From the NCBI GenBank assembly GCA_946552115.1, contig CAMNRH010000006.1, positions 43,229 to 107,228 of the forward strand: DNA of 64,000 nucleotides. Reading direction: 5' to 3'. The stretch comes from an uncultured Lachnospiraceae bacterium. GTDB lineage: Bacteria > Bacillota > Clostridia > Lachnospirales > Lachnospiraceae. Below are positions 53,611 through 61,483 of the stretch, one piece after another. Under the pieces are notes generated by a model. That model made no database searches. It was not told the DNA's origin and saw only the letters and a program-made list of their open reading frames with translations. Both the position numbers and the translations under genes were made by a program. The number at the start of each line of letters is the position of its first letter. The stretch's first letter is position 1.

Positions 53611-54654
53611 ATGAGTTATAAAAAGACAGAGTTTGGAAAAATAGGGAACGGGGAGGATACCTGCCTGTATATATTTGAAAATGCAGGCGGGATGCAGATG
53701 AAGGTTACGGATTACGGAGCGTCTCTCGTGTCGGTGCTTGTGAAGGATAAAAACGGCAGCCTGAGAGATATGGTTTTAGGGTATGACGATGCGGCGGGAT
53801 ATGAGAACGACAGGGGCTTGTTTCTTGGAGCAATTGTCGGAAGAAACGCTAACCGGATTGGCGGCGCTGCCCTTGTCATCGACGGACAGAGCTATGAGCT
53901 TTGCAGAAACGACCACGGAAATAATCTTCACAGCGGTCCGGACCTTTTTATGAAGAGAAAGTGGACGGTAGAGAGGATAGGAGAAAATGAGATTACATTT
54001 TCCCTTTTCAGTCCGCATATGGATCAGGGATATCCGGGTAATGTTAAAATTTTTGTAACCTATACACTGACAGAGGAAAACGACGTCCGTATAGCATATG
54101 AGGCGTGTCCGGACAGTGATACCATTTTAAACATGACCAATCACAGCTATTTTAATGTGGACGGACAGTCTTCCGGAACCGTGCTTGAGCAAAGGCTTCA
54201 GATTGATGCGGACGCATATACGGAGGCGGATGAGGAATCGATTCCGACAGGGAAAATTCTTAAAGTAGAGAATACCCCTATGGATTTTCGTAGTCCGAAA
54301 GCGATAGGAAAGGACATTGAGAGCGATTATCAGGCAATTTGTTTTGGCTCAGGCTATGACCATAATTATGTGCTGAACGGAGAAGGATACCGGAGGGTCG
54401 CAGAGATTAAATCCGAAAAGAGCGGGATTAAGATGAGCGTCTACACGGATTGTCCGGGTATGCAGCTTTATACGGGGAACTTTTTGGCGGGAGAGACGGG
54501 AAAGGGCGGAGCCGTGTATGCAAAACGGTGCGGCGTATGCTTTGAGTCACAATATTTTCCGGATGCGGTTCATCATGAAGCGTTTGAATCCCCGATTTGT
54601 AAAAAGGACACCGTTTACCATACGGTGACCGCGTACCGTTTTGAAACGGAGTAG
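53611..54654 (+). CDS. galM: Aldose 1-epimerase (mutarotase)
   Basis: 347 residues from ATG 53611 with GGAGGATTACGCT upstream; the frame opens 18 codons earlier across the promoter and is not coding there. Catalytic histidines fall in NNLHSGP and MTNHSYFNVDG. The acid is expected near the C-terminal FESQYFPDAVHHEAFESP. It interconverts alpha and beta anomers of glucose or galactose. No other galactose gene is near. Confidence 0.9.
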   Translation: MSYKKTEFGKIGNGEDTCLYIFENAGGMQMKVTDYGASLVSVLVKDKNGSLRDMVLGYDDAAGYENDRGLFLGAIVGRNANRIGGAALVIDGQSYELCRNDHGNNLHSGPDLFMKRKWTVERIGENEITFSLFSPHMDQGYPGNVKIFVTYTLTEENDVRIAYEACPDSDTILNMTNHSYFNVDGQSSGTVLEQRLQIDADAYTEADEESIPTGKILKVENTPMDFRSPKAIGKDIESDYQAICFGSGYDHNYVLNGEGYRRVAEIKSEKSGIKMSVYTDCPGMQLYTGNFLAGETGKGGAVYAKRCGVCFESQYFPDAVHHEAFESPICKKDTVYHTVTAYRFETE

Positions 54655-54681
54655 TTTAAGCAGGATCAGAAAGGAAAGGCG

Positions 54682-55116
54682 ATGATGGCTGCGGAGAAAG
54701 AAACATACAGCGAACGGGAAACCTGGGAGCTGGGCTTTCAGACAGGAAGGACGGCGAAGCCGGGACAGGTGTATACGCTTATCGGAGATTTGGGCGTCGG
54801 AAAAACCATATTTACAAAGGGATTTGCAGCAGGCTTAGGGATAGAGGAGCCGGTAAGCAGTCCTACTTTTACCATTGTGCAGATTTATGAGGAGGGCCGT
54901 CTGCCGTTCTATCATTTTGACGTATACCGGATTGGGGATGCGGAGGAAATGGACGAGATTGGCTATGAGGACTATATCTACGGGGAGGGCGTAAGCCTGA
55001 TTGAATGGGCGGATTTAATTGAAGAGGTTTTGCCGGAGCATTATACCGAGGTAAGGATAGAGAAAAATTTAGAAAAAGGGTTTGATTATCGGAGGATTAG
55101 CATATGCGGATATTAG
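54682..55116 (+). CDS. tsaE: tRNA threonylcarbamoyladenosine biosynthesis ATPase TsaE
   Basis: 144 residues. Walker A is GDLGVGKTIFTKGFAAGLG near residue 37, followed by VSSPTFTIVQIYEEG and YHFDVYRIGDAEEMDEIGYEDY, all typical. It regulates the TsaBD complex in t6A37 modification of ANN-decoding tRNAs. A second ATG one codon later is possible. It overlaps tsaB by 13 bases. Confidence 0.95.
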   Translation: MMAAEKETYSERETWELGFQTGRTAKPGQVYTLIGDLGVGKTIFTKGFAAGLGIEEPVSSPTFTIVQIYEEGRLPFYHFDVYRIGDAEEMDEIGYEDYIYGEGVSLIEWADLIEEVLPEHYTEVRIEKNLEKGFDYRRISICGY

Positions 55117-55844
55117 CGCTTGACAGCTCCGGGCTCGTTGCCAGTGTGGCGATTGTAGACGGAGACGCAACAGAGAGCGAGACCATAGCGGAATATACGG
55201 TAAATTATAAAAAGACACATTCGCAGACGCTTCTGCCTATGTTAGATGAGGTGGCGAAGATGACGGATTTGGATTTGAGCCTTGTGGACGCTATTGCAGC
55301 AGCAGGAGGACCGGGCTCCTTTACCGGGCTTCGGATCGGCGCCGCTACGGCGAAGGGACTAGGACTTGCGCTTGATAAGCCGTTAATTCATGTGCCGACG
55401 CTTCACGGCCTCGCCTATAATCTGTGCGGAACAGACAGCGTTGTATGTCCGATTATGGATGCGAGGCGCGGGCAGGTTTATACCGGTATCTATGAATTTG
55501 ACAGAAATGAGCTGGTGGTGTTAGAAGACCAGATGGCAGTCAGTATACAGGAGCTGGGAGAAAGGCTTCATGCCTTTGACAGAAAGATTATTTTTTTAGG
55601 AGACGGTGTTCCGGTATTCAGACAGATTCTGGAAGAGCAGCTTATGGCCGGGCAGAGGATTGGATTTGCTCCGGCGAATATGAACCGGCAGCGCGCGGCT
55701 TCTGTGGGAGCTCTTGCGCTTCGGTATTACCGGGACGGACGAACCGAGAGCGCAGCTTTTCATAAGCCGGATTATCTTCGGGCGTCCCAGGCGGAACGGG
55801 AGAGGCATGAAAGAGAAAGAAAAGAAAAAAAGGGAGAGGTTTAA
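55104..55844 (+). CDS. tsaB: tRNA threonylcarbamoyladenosine biosynthesis protein TsaB
   Basis: 246 residues. It has MRILALDSSGLVASVAIVDGD, KTHSQTLLPMLDEV and AAGGPGSFTGLRIGAATAKGLGLAL, the ASKHA-type fold shared with TsaD. It dimerises with TsaD in the t6A complex. The C-terminus ends in a charged helix (RERHERERKEKKGEV). Two bases separate it from the threonine aldolase gene. Confidence 0.95.
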   Translation: MRILALDSSGLVASVAIVDGDATESETIAEYTVNYKKTHSQTLLPMLDEVAKMTDLDLSLVDAIAAAGGPGSFTGLRIGAATAKGLGLALDKPLIHVPTLHGLAYNLCGTDSVVCPIMDARRGQVYTGIYEFDRNELVVLEDQMAVSIQELGERLHAFDRKIIFLGDGVPVFRQILEEQLMAGQRIGFAPANMNRQRAASVGALALRYYRDGRTESAAFHKPDYLRASQAERERHERERKEKKGEV

Positions 55845-55846
55845 AA

Positions 55847-56881
55847 ATGTATCAATTTCAGTGTGATTATGCGGAAGGAGCGCACCCTTTGATTTTAAGA
55901 AAGCTGGAGGAAACGAATTTTCAGCAGACGGCGGGCTACGGAAATGATATTTATTGTGAACGGGCGAGAGAAAAGATTCGGAAGCTCTGCGGAAATGAGC
56001 ATGCGGATGTCCATTTTCTTGTGGGCGGGACACAGACGAATTTTACGGTGATCAGCGGGGTGCTCCGTCCGCATCAGGGAGTGGTAGCGGCGTCAACCGG
56101 CCATATTAATATTCATGAGACAGGGGCGGTAGAGGCGACCGGACACAAGGTTCTGACGATTCCGAGCGAGAACGGAAAAATTACGGCGGAGCAGGTGCGC
56201 GCATGCTACGAGGCACACTGGTCGGATGAAGCTCATGAGCATATCGTTCAGCCGGGAATGGTCTATATTTCCCATCCGACAGAAAATGGAACTCTATATA
56301 GCAAAAAGGAGCTTGAGGAGTTGAAAAAAACGTGTACGGGGCTTGGACTTCCCCTCTTTTTGGACGGTGCAAGAATGGGCTACGGGCTTATGTCGGAGGC
56401 GTCGACACTTACGCTTGCCGATATTGCGGAGCTTACCGATGTCTTTTATATCGGCGGCACAAAGGTGGGAGCGCTTTTCGGCGAGGCGGTTATAATTACG
56501 AATCCGTCGCTTGGAAAAGATTTCAGGTATCTGATGAAGCAGCGGGGAGGGATGCTTGCAAAGGGAAGGCTTCTCGGCATTCAGTTTGACGTGCTGTTTG
56601 AAAATGAATTGTATTTTGATATCGCGAAGCATGCGGATGATTTGGCGATGCGTTTAAAGAATGCATTTATAAAAAAAGGGTACAGGCTTCGATATGATTC
56701 CTATACGAACCAACAGTTCCCGATTTTACCGAATAAGCATATAGAAAAGCTTCGGGGAAATTATTCTTTTGAATTTTGGGAGGCGGTCGGCGATACGCAC
56801 AGTGCAGTCCGTTTCTGTACGAGCTGGGCGACAGGCGAGGATGCCGTAAATGCTTTGATTCAGGATATTGAGGCGCTTTGA
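55847..56881 (+). CDS. ltaE: Low-specificity L-threonine aldolase-type PLP enzyme
   Basis: 344 residues. The aldolase/beta-eliminating-lyase family pattern is present: CDYAEGAHPLILRKLEETN, YGNDIYCERAREKIRKLCG, FLVGGTQTNFTVISGVL, GHINIHETGAVEATGHKVL, LFLDGARMGYGL, and the PLP lysine in YIGGTKVGALFGEAV. It should cleave threonine or allo-threonine to glycine and acetaldehyde. Its insertion between tsaB and rimI is unusual: t6A synthesis consumes threonine, and the glycine formed could feed the gcv operon. Alternatively it is only a co-regulated passenger. Confidence 0.82.
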   Translation: MYQFQCDYAEGAHPLILRKLEETNFQQTAGYGNDIYCERAREKIRKLCGNEHADVHFLVGGTQTNFTVISGVLRPHQGVVAASTGHINIHETGAVEATGHKVLTIPSENGKITAEQVRACYEAHWSDEAHEHIVQPGMVYISHPTENGTLYSKKELEELKKTCTGLGLPLFLDGARMGYGLMSEASTLTLADIAELTDVFYIGGTKVGALFGEAVIITNPSLGKDFRYLMKQRGGMLAKGRLLGIQFDVLFENELYFDIAKHADDLAMRLKNAFIKKGYRLRYDSYTNQQFPILPNKHIEKLRGNYSFEFWEAVGDTHSAVRFCTSWATGEDAVNALIQDIEAL

Positions 56882-56882
56882 T

Positions 56883-57323
56883 ATGCTGGAGGTTAGAAAA
56901 GTCTGCAGGGAGGAGCTTTTTCAGGTTGCGCAGCTGGAAAGAGAAATCTTTTCCGATGCGTGGAGTGAACAGGCGCTTTTGGATACCTGGGGGCGGCAGG
57001 CGATTATTTTAGGCGCATGGGACAGCGGGGTGCTCGCGGGCTATCTGATATTGTATTATGTGCCGGATGAGGGCGAGATTGTCCGTATTGCCGTGAAAGA
57101 AGCCTTAAGGCGCCAGGGGGCTGCCGGTATGCTTCTTCTTCACGCGAGAGAATTTTGCAGAGAAAAAGAGGTCAGAAAGCTTTTTCTAGAGGTACGGGAA
57201 AGTAATGTGCCCGCAATTACATTTTATAAAAAACATGGCTTTCGGGCAGACGGAATTCGTAAAAAGTTCTATACGAATCCGACAGAGAATGCTATACTTA
57301 TGAGCGGTGAGATTGTAGAATAA
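56883..57323 (+). CDS. rimI: Ribosomal protein S18-alanine N-acetyltransferase RimI
   Basis: 146 residues from ATG 56883, one base after the aldolase stop; the frame opens at a TTG five codons earlier. The GNAT fold is seen in VAQLEREIFSDAWSEQALLDTW, IVRIAVKEALRRQGAAGMLLLHARE (acetyl-CoA loop, slightly altered from RxxGxG to RRQGAAG) and FYKKHGFRADGIRKKFY. It usually sits between tsaB and tsaD in Firmicutes. Confidence 0.9.
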   Translation: MLEVRKVCREELFQVAQLEREIFSDAWSEQALLDTWGRQAIILGAWDSGVLAGYLILYYVPDEGEIVRIAVKEALRRQGAAGMLLLHAREFCREKEVRKLFLEVRESNVPAITFYKKHGFRADGIRKKFYTNPTENAILMSGEIVE

Positions 57324-57429
57324 CTGGAAGAGCTGACAGCAGTTTCCACTATGAATTTCCGTTTGCAGCAGATATAATGGAGGCGTAGCAGGAAGATAAG
57401 CAAGCGGAGGATACGCAGGGAGGAATTGT

Positions 57430-57663
57430 ATGCGCCAGTATAATACAAGCTTAAAGGAAACAAAAGAGATAGAGAAAATTATATGTAATAAATGCGGAAA
57501 GGAAATCCCGGTTCTGAAAGGGGTTCCCCAGGAGGATGTCCTCGAGGTGAAAAAACGGTGGGGATATTTTTCCGGTAAGGATAACCGCGTAGACCAGTTT
57601 GATATATGCGAGGACTGCTATGATGAATTCGTAAGAGGTTTTTGCATTAAAATGAGAAATTGA
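57430..57663 (+). CDS. Small zinc-ribbon protein, function unknown
   Basis: 77 residues with two CxxC pairs, CNKC (C19, C22) and CEDC (C60, C63), separated by a charged spacer with KKRWGYFSGKDNRVDQFDI. The pattern suggests one zinc-binding domain; the family is not one I can name. GGGAGGAATTGT precedes the ATG. It lies between rimI and rnz, 8 bases before the latter. The 106 bases upstream hold a TATAAT and several purine-rich stretches but no gene. Confidence 0.7.
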   Translation: MRQYNTSLKETKEIEKIICNKCGKEIPVLKGVPQEDVLEVKKRWGYFSGKDNRVDQFDICEDCYDEFVRGFCIKMRN

Positions 57664-57671
57664 GGTAGATT

Positions 57672-58580
57672 ATGTTAGATGTATGTTTGTTAGGAACAGG
57701 CGGGATGATGCCCTTGCCGTACCGATGGCTTACGGCCCTTATGATACGGTATAACGGAAGCAGTGTGCTGATTGACTGCGGCGAGGGCACTCAGATTGCG
57801 ATTCGTGAAAAGGGGTGGAGCTTTAAGCCGATTGATGTCATCTGCTTTACTCATTATCACGGCGACCATATCAGCGGCCTTCCGGGACTTTTGCTTACGA
57901 TGGGTAACGCAGAGCGGACAAAGCCGCTGACCCTGATCGGCCCCAGGGGACTTGAACGTGTTGTAAATGCGCTCAGGGTCATCGCGCCGGAGCTGCCGTT
58001 TTCTATCAAATATATTGAAATCAATGAACCGTGCAGGATATTGGAAATGAATGGCTACAGGCTTAAGGCTTTCCGGGTGAATCACAACGTGCCCTGCTAT
58101 GGCTATACGCTGGAGGTTGACCGTACAGGCAGATTTGACGTAGAAAGGGCAAATTCGGCAAAGATTCCGAAAAAGTACTGGGGAATTCTGCAAAAAGGGG
58201 AGACGGTGGAGGACGGAGATAAGGTTTATACGCCGGATATGGTACTCGGGCCGCCGAGAAAGGGAATTAAACTCACTTACTGTACGGATACCCGTCCGAC
58301 GGATTCCATTCGGGAAAATGCGGAACATTCGGATTTGTTTATCTGTGAGGGAATGTACGGCGAGAAAGACAAGCAGAAGAAAGCGAAAGAATATAAGCAT
58401 ATGACATTTTACGAGGCGGCGCAGCTTGCAAAGGAGGCGGAGGTTAAGGAAATGTGGCTGACACATTACAGCCCGTCTCTTGTAAAGCCGGAGGAGTATA
58501 TAGATGAGGTAAAGAAAATATTTCCGGGAGCGGTCGCGGCGAAAGACTGCCGTACGGAGGAGCTTGTATTTTCAGATTAA
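57672..58580 (+). CDS. rnz: Ribonuclease Z
   Basis: 302 residues of the metallo-beta-lactamase fold. The zinc motif is CFTHYHGDHISGLPGLLLT, with GTGGMMPLPYRWLTALMIRYNGSSVLIDCGEGTQIAI at the N-terminus and EMWLTHYSPSL near residue 260. It cuts the 3' trailer from tRNA precursors lacking CCA. The tRNA-Ser at 60448 in this window has no encoded CCA and would be a natural substrate. A short in-frame gap of 8 bp follows the zinc-ribbon gene. Confidence 0.93.
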   Translation: MLDVCLLGTGGMMPLPYRWLTALMIRYNGSSVLIDCGEGTQIAIREKGWSFKPIDVICFTHYHGDHISGLPGLLLTMGNAERTKPLTLIGPRGLERVVNALRVIAPELPFSIKYIEINEPCRILEMNGYRLKAFRVNHNVPCYGYTLEVDRTGRFDVERANSAKIPKKYWGILQKGETVEDGDKVYTPDMVLGPPRKGIKLTYCTDTRPTDSIRENAEHSDLFICEGMYGEKDKQKKAKEYKHMTFYEAAQLAKEAEVKEMWLTHYSPSLVKPEEYIDEVKKIFPGAVAAKDCRTEELVFSD

Positions 58581-58595
58581 AGGGTTGTGGAGATT

Positions 58596-59630
58596 ATGGA
58601 CGTGAACGGGAAAAAGGATGTATTGATTCTGGCAATTGAAAGCTCCTGCGATGAGACGGCGGCGGCTGTTGTAAAGAACGGGCGAGAGGTTCTTTCAAAC
58701 ATCATATCATCACAGATTGCGCTTCATACACTGTATGGAGGCGTTGTGCCTGAGATTGCATCGAGGAAGCATATAGAAAAAATAAATCAGGTGATAGAAT
58801 CCGCTCTTTCAGAGGCAGGGTCAGGTCTTAATGAGATTAACGCGGTGGGCGTTACATACGGACCGGGACTGGTGGGAGCGCTGCTTGTAGGCGTTGCCGA
58901 GGCGAAAGCAATCGCTTATGCCGCGAAAAAGCCGTTGATCGGCGTGCATCATATTGAAGGGCATATTGCCGCGAATTTTATTGAGCATGAAGATTTGGAG
59001 CCGCCGTTTTTTTCACTTGTTGTGTCCGGGGGACATACCCATCTGGTTCGTGTGAGAGATTACGGAAAATTCGATATTATCGGAAGAACGAGAGACGACG
59101 CGGCAGGCGAGGCGTTTGACAAGGTGGCCCGGGCAATTGGACTTGGATATCCGGGAGGCCCGAAAATTGACAGGGTATCAAAGGACGGGAATCCGGATGC
59201 CATTTTTTTTCCGCGGGCGCATATGGAGGATGCGCCGTATGATTTCAGCTTCAGCGGGGTAAAATCCGCGGTGCTGAATTATATTAACGGATGTCAGATG
59301 AAAGGGGAGGCCTATTGTCAGGCGGACGTTGCCGCATCCTTTCAAAAAGCGGTTATCGATGTATTGGTGGCAAATGCGATGCGTGCCGTAGAGGAATACA
59401 AGACAGATAAATTCGCGATTGCCGGGGGAGTCGCCTCAAACAGCGCGCTCAGAGAGGCCATGAGGACGGCGTGCGAAGAGCGGGGAGTGAAATTATATTA
59501 TCCGTCCCCGGTTTTCTGTACGGACAACGCGGCGATGATAGGAGCTGCCGCTTATTATGAATACAGGAACGGTACGAGGCACGGCTGGGATTTGAATGCG
59601 GTTCCTAATTTGAAGCTGGGAGAGAGATAG
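58596..59630 (+). CDS. tsaD: tRNA threonylcarbamoyltransferase TsaD
   Basis: 344 residues from ATG 58596 (GGAG 4-7 bases before); the frame opens at GTG 58587. [16 protein letters not shown], the metal histidines in [26 protein letters not shown] and [17 protein letters not shown] are canonical. It transfers the threonylcarbamoyl group to A37 of tRNA with TsaB and TsaE. The tRNA genes and t6A enzymes are thus grouped here. Confidence 0.96.
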   Translation: MDVNGKKDVLILAIESSCDETAAAVVKNGREVLSNIISSQIALHTLYGGVVPEIASRKHIEKINQVIESALSEAGSGLNEINAVGVTYGPGLVGALLVGVAEAKAIAYAAKKPLIGVHHIEGHIAANFIEHEDLEPPFFSLVVSGGHTHLVRVRDYGKFDIIGRTRDDAAGEAFDKVARAIGLGYPGGPKIDRVSKDGNPDAIFFPRAHMEDAPYDFSFSGVKSAVLNYINGCQMKGEAYCQADVAASFQKAVIDVLVANAMRAVEEYKTDKFAIAGGVASNSALREAMRTACEERGVKLYYPSPVFCTDNAAMIGAAAYYEYRNGTRHGWDLNAVPNLKLGER

Positions 59631-60338
59631 ATGAAAAAGCATTGCACGGCGATTGTTTTATCGGCCGGACAGGGAAAGCGTATGAACGGGCCTGTACAGA
59701 AGCAGTATATGAAATTAAACGGGAAGCCGCTTTTATATTATTCCTTAAAGGTATTTGAGGATTCGCCTCTTATCGACGACATGATACTGGTTGTCGGAAG
59801 CGGACAGGAGGAATATGTGAGGTCGGAAATTACAGAGCGCTATGGCATATCGAAAGTGCGTAAAATTGTGTGCGGAGGAAAGGAGCGCTATGATTCCGTA
59901 TGGCAGGGACTTCAGGCGGCCCGGATGACAGGGGAGGAAGGATATATATTTATTCATGACGGAGCCCGGCCGTTTGTCGATGAGGAGATTTTAAAGAGAG
60001 GCTACGAGACGGTTTTGAGGTACGGAGCCTGTGCTGCCGGAATGCCCAGTAAGGATACGATTAAGCTTGTGGATGATGAGGTTTGTGCGGTAAGTACGCC
60101 GGAGAGAAAATATGTGTGGGCGGCGCAGACGCCGCAAATCTTTGAAAAATCTCTGATTATACAGGCATATTTAAGGCTTATGGGGGAAAAATACATTCAT
60201 GTGACGGATGACGCTGCGGTGGTGGAACAGATGCTGAAAATGCCGGTGAAGCTTTTTGAGGGAGCCTACGAAAATATTAAGATAACAACGCCGGAGGATA
60301 TGGAGATTGCGCGGGTTTTTCTGCAAAAGAGGAGATAG
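59631..60338 (+). CDS. ispD: 2-C-methyl-D-erythritol 4-phosphate cytidylyltransferase
   Basis: 235 residues beginning at the base after the tsaD stop. VLSAGQGKRMNGPVQKQYMKLNGKPLLYYSL (nucleotide loop and basic residues), VCGGKERYDSVWQGL, HDGARPFVDEEI, WAAQTPQIF and VTDDAAVVEQ are the IspD pattern. It makes CDP-methylerythritol in the MEP isoprenoid pathway. Related TarI enzymes use ribitol phosphate, but no partner reductase (TarJ) is near. Confidence 0.9.
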   Translation: MKKHCTAIVLSAGQGKRMNGPVQKQYMKLNGKPLLYYSLKVFEDSPLIDDMILVVGSGQEEYVRSEITERYGISKVRKIVCGGKERYDSVWQGLQAARMTGEEGYIFIHDGARPFVDEEILKRGYETVLRYGACAAGMPSKDTIKLVDDEVCAVSTPERKYVWAAQTPQIFEKSLIIQAYLRLMGEKYIHVTDDAAVVEQMLKMPVKLFEGAYENIKITTPEDMEIARVFLQKRR

Positions 60339-60377
60339 GGGAAGATACAAAATCACTAAAAATGACGGAAGTTTGTA

Positions 60378-60406
60378 TTGACGGGTAAGATTTTGTGTGA
60401 TACAAT
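60378..60406 (+). promoter_or_regulatory. Promoter of tRNA-Ser
   Basis: TTGACG (60378-60383) and TACAAT (60401-60406) have 17-base spacing. The tRNA begins 41 bases after the -10. Confidence 0.75.
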
Positions 60407-60447
60407 GAATTGCGTTGTCGGGATAGTGATAACCAATAACTGAATAT

Positions 60448-60533
60448 GGAGAGGTATCGAAGTGGTCATAACGAGGCGGTCTTGAAAACCGTTTGTCCGC
60501 AAGGGCGCGTGGGTTCGAATCCCACCCTCTCCG
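60448..60533 (+). tRNA. tRNA-Ser (anticodon UGA)
   Basis: 86 bases folding as a class II tRNA. The acceptor stem is GGAGAGG/CCTCTCC with discriminator G. The anticodon stem-loop is CGGTC-TTGAAAA-CCG with anticodon TGA, followed by a long variable arm with TGTCCGCAAGGGCGC and a T arm GTGGG-TTCGAAT-CCCAC. The 3' CCA is not encoded (GCTT follows), so CCA is added after RNase Z processing. Confidence 0.96.
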
Positions 60534-60591
60534 CTTTTTATGGGCTTTGCGAGGGCAGGGCTCTTTTTTATGCCAGATTTGGCAGCAGCGT

Positions 60592-61311
60592 TTATTTTAG
60601 CTCGACATTGTATTTGACAAGGTTGCCGTTCAGATAACACTGGCAGTACTCTACAGGCGTATCATTGTGGCAGGAAGTCCGGTGGACAAGAAATCCCGGC
60701 GTCAGCGAAGAAGTTTTAAAAATTTTCTGGCACCGGCTGTCCAGAATGATAGCCTCAAACATTTCTAAAGCTTTGTTGGGGCGGACTCCGTAGTATTCCA
60801 GAGAATTATACAGGCCGTTTTTCATTACAAAGTCCCTTTCAAGACCGGGACACAGTGACATCGGTATGTAAGAAGTCTCCAGCACAAAGGGCTTTCCGTT
60901 GCAATATAAAATTCTTTCAATTTTGTACACCTCTATGGACGGAAAAATATTTAACTTTTCGCCCAGATATTTGCCTGCTTTTTCTTCTTTCCATGACAGG
61001 ATTTCCTTTTGTATGGTGTATCCCTTTTCCTGGATTTCATCTGTAAAGCTGTAAAAGGAAGAAAGGCGCTGATCAATCTTGGGATGTCCGACAAAGGTTC
61101 CCTTTCCCTGGCGGCGGTAAATAAATCCGTCCTTTTTTAATTCCTCTAACGCAAGGCGTACAGTTGTCCGGCTGATTTTATACGCATCGCAGAGTTCCGG
61201 CTCGGTTGGGATTTTTGTATCGGGTTTCCAGTCGCCGGAAAGTATTTTATTTCTTAAAATTTCATCAAGCTGCTTATATAAGGGCACGCCGTTTTTATCA
61301 TTTATTATCAT
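60592..61311 (-). CDS. GntR-family regulator with UTRA domain
   Basis: 239 residues from ATG 61311 (start MIINDKNGVPLYKQLDEIL); another ATG three codons earlier (61320) sits only 2 bases from AGGAGG. The winged helix contains LSGDWKPDTKIPTEPELCDAYKISRTTVRLALEELKKDGFIYRRQGKGTFV. From about residue 90 follows the HutC/UTRA ligand domain (SFYSFTDEIQEKGYTIQKEIL), which commonly senses sugar phosphates. It diverges from the sugar ABC operon at 61484, whose promoter carries a perfect palindrome. Confidence 0.9.
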   Translation of the reverse strand: MIINDKNGVPLYKQLDEILRNKILSGDWKPDTKIPTEPELCDAYKISRTTVRLALEELKKDGFIYRRQGKGTFVGHPKIDQRLSSFYSFTDEIQEKGYTIQKEILSWKEEKAGKYLGEKLNIFPSIEVYKIERILYCNGKPFVLETSYIPMSLCPGLERDFVMKNGLYNSLEYYGVRPNKALEMFEAIILDSRCQKIFKTSSLTPGFLVHRTSCHNDTPVEYCQCYLNGNLVKYNVELK

Positions 61312-61422
61312 ACGGATCATATCCTCCTACAGATTTTTAATGCAGTTTACAAAATTAGTATACTATTTCGAATGGTTTTTCTCAATAATATTCTTTGTCA
61401 GTATAGACAGATGACATTCTAA

Positions 61423-61453
61423 TTGTTATTATCATTATAACGTTATAATGATA
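61423..61453 (+). promoter_or_regulatory. Promoter of the sugar ABC operon with a 24-bp palindromic operator
   Basis: TATCATTATAAC (61430-61441) is followed immediately by its exact reverse complement (61442-61453). The -10 TATAAT (61444-61449) lies inside the right half; AATTGT at 61421 or TTGTTA at 61423 could act as -35. A dimeric repressor here would block transcription, and the divergent GntR protein is the obvious candidate. Confidence 0.75.
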
Positions 61454-61483
61454 CAATGTCAAATGGAAAAGGAGGAAAATAAT

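Noticed and set aside
57690..58466. 258-codon minus-strand frame opposite rnz
   Set aside because: Antisense of the ribonuclease Z gene with no recognisable domain or start signal.
59631..60338. TarI (ribitol-phosphate cytidylyltransferase) instead of IspD
   Set aside because: Possible by family similarity, but no TarJ-type reductase or teichoic-acid gene is adjacent; IspD is the simpler call.
60540..60580. Terminator after tRNA-Ser
   Set aside because: GAGGGCAGGGCTC before a T-run forms only about three base pairs; too weak to list as a feature.
60356..60640. Minus-strand frame over the tRNA with GEGGIRTHAPLRTNGFQDR
   Set aside because: This peptide is the antisense translation of tRNA-Ser and is a well-known false annotation.
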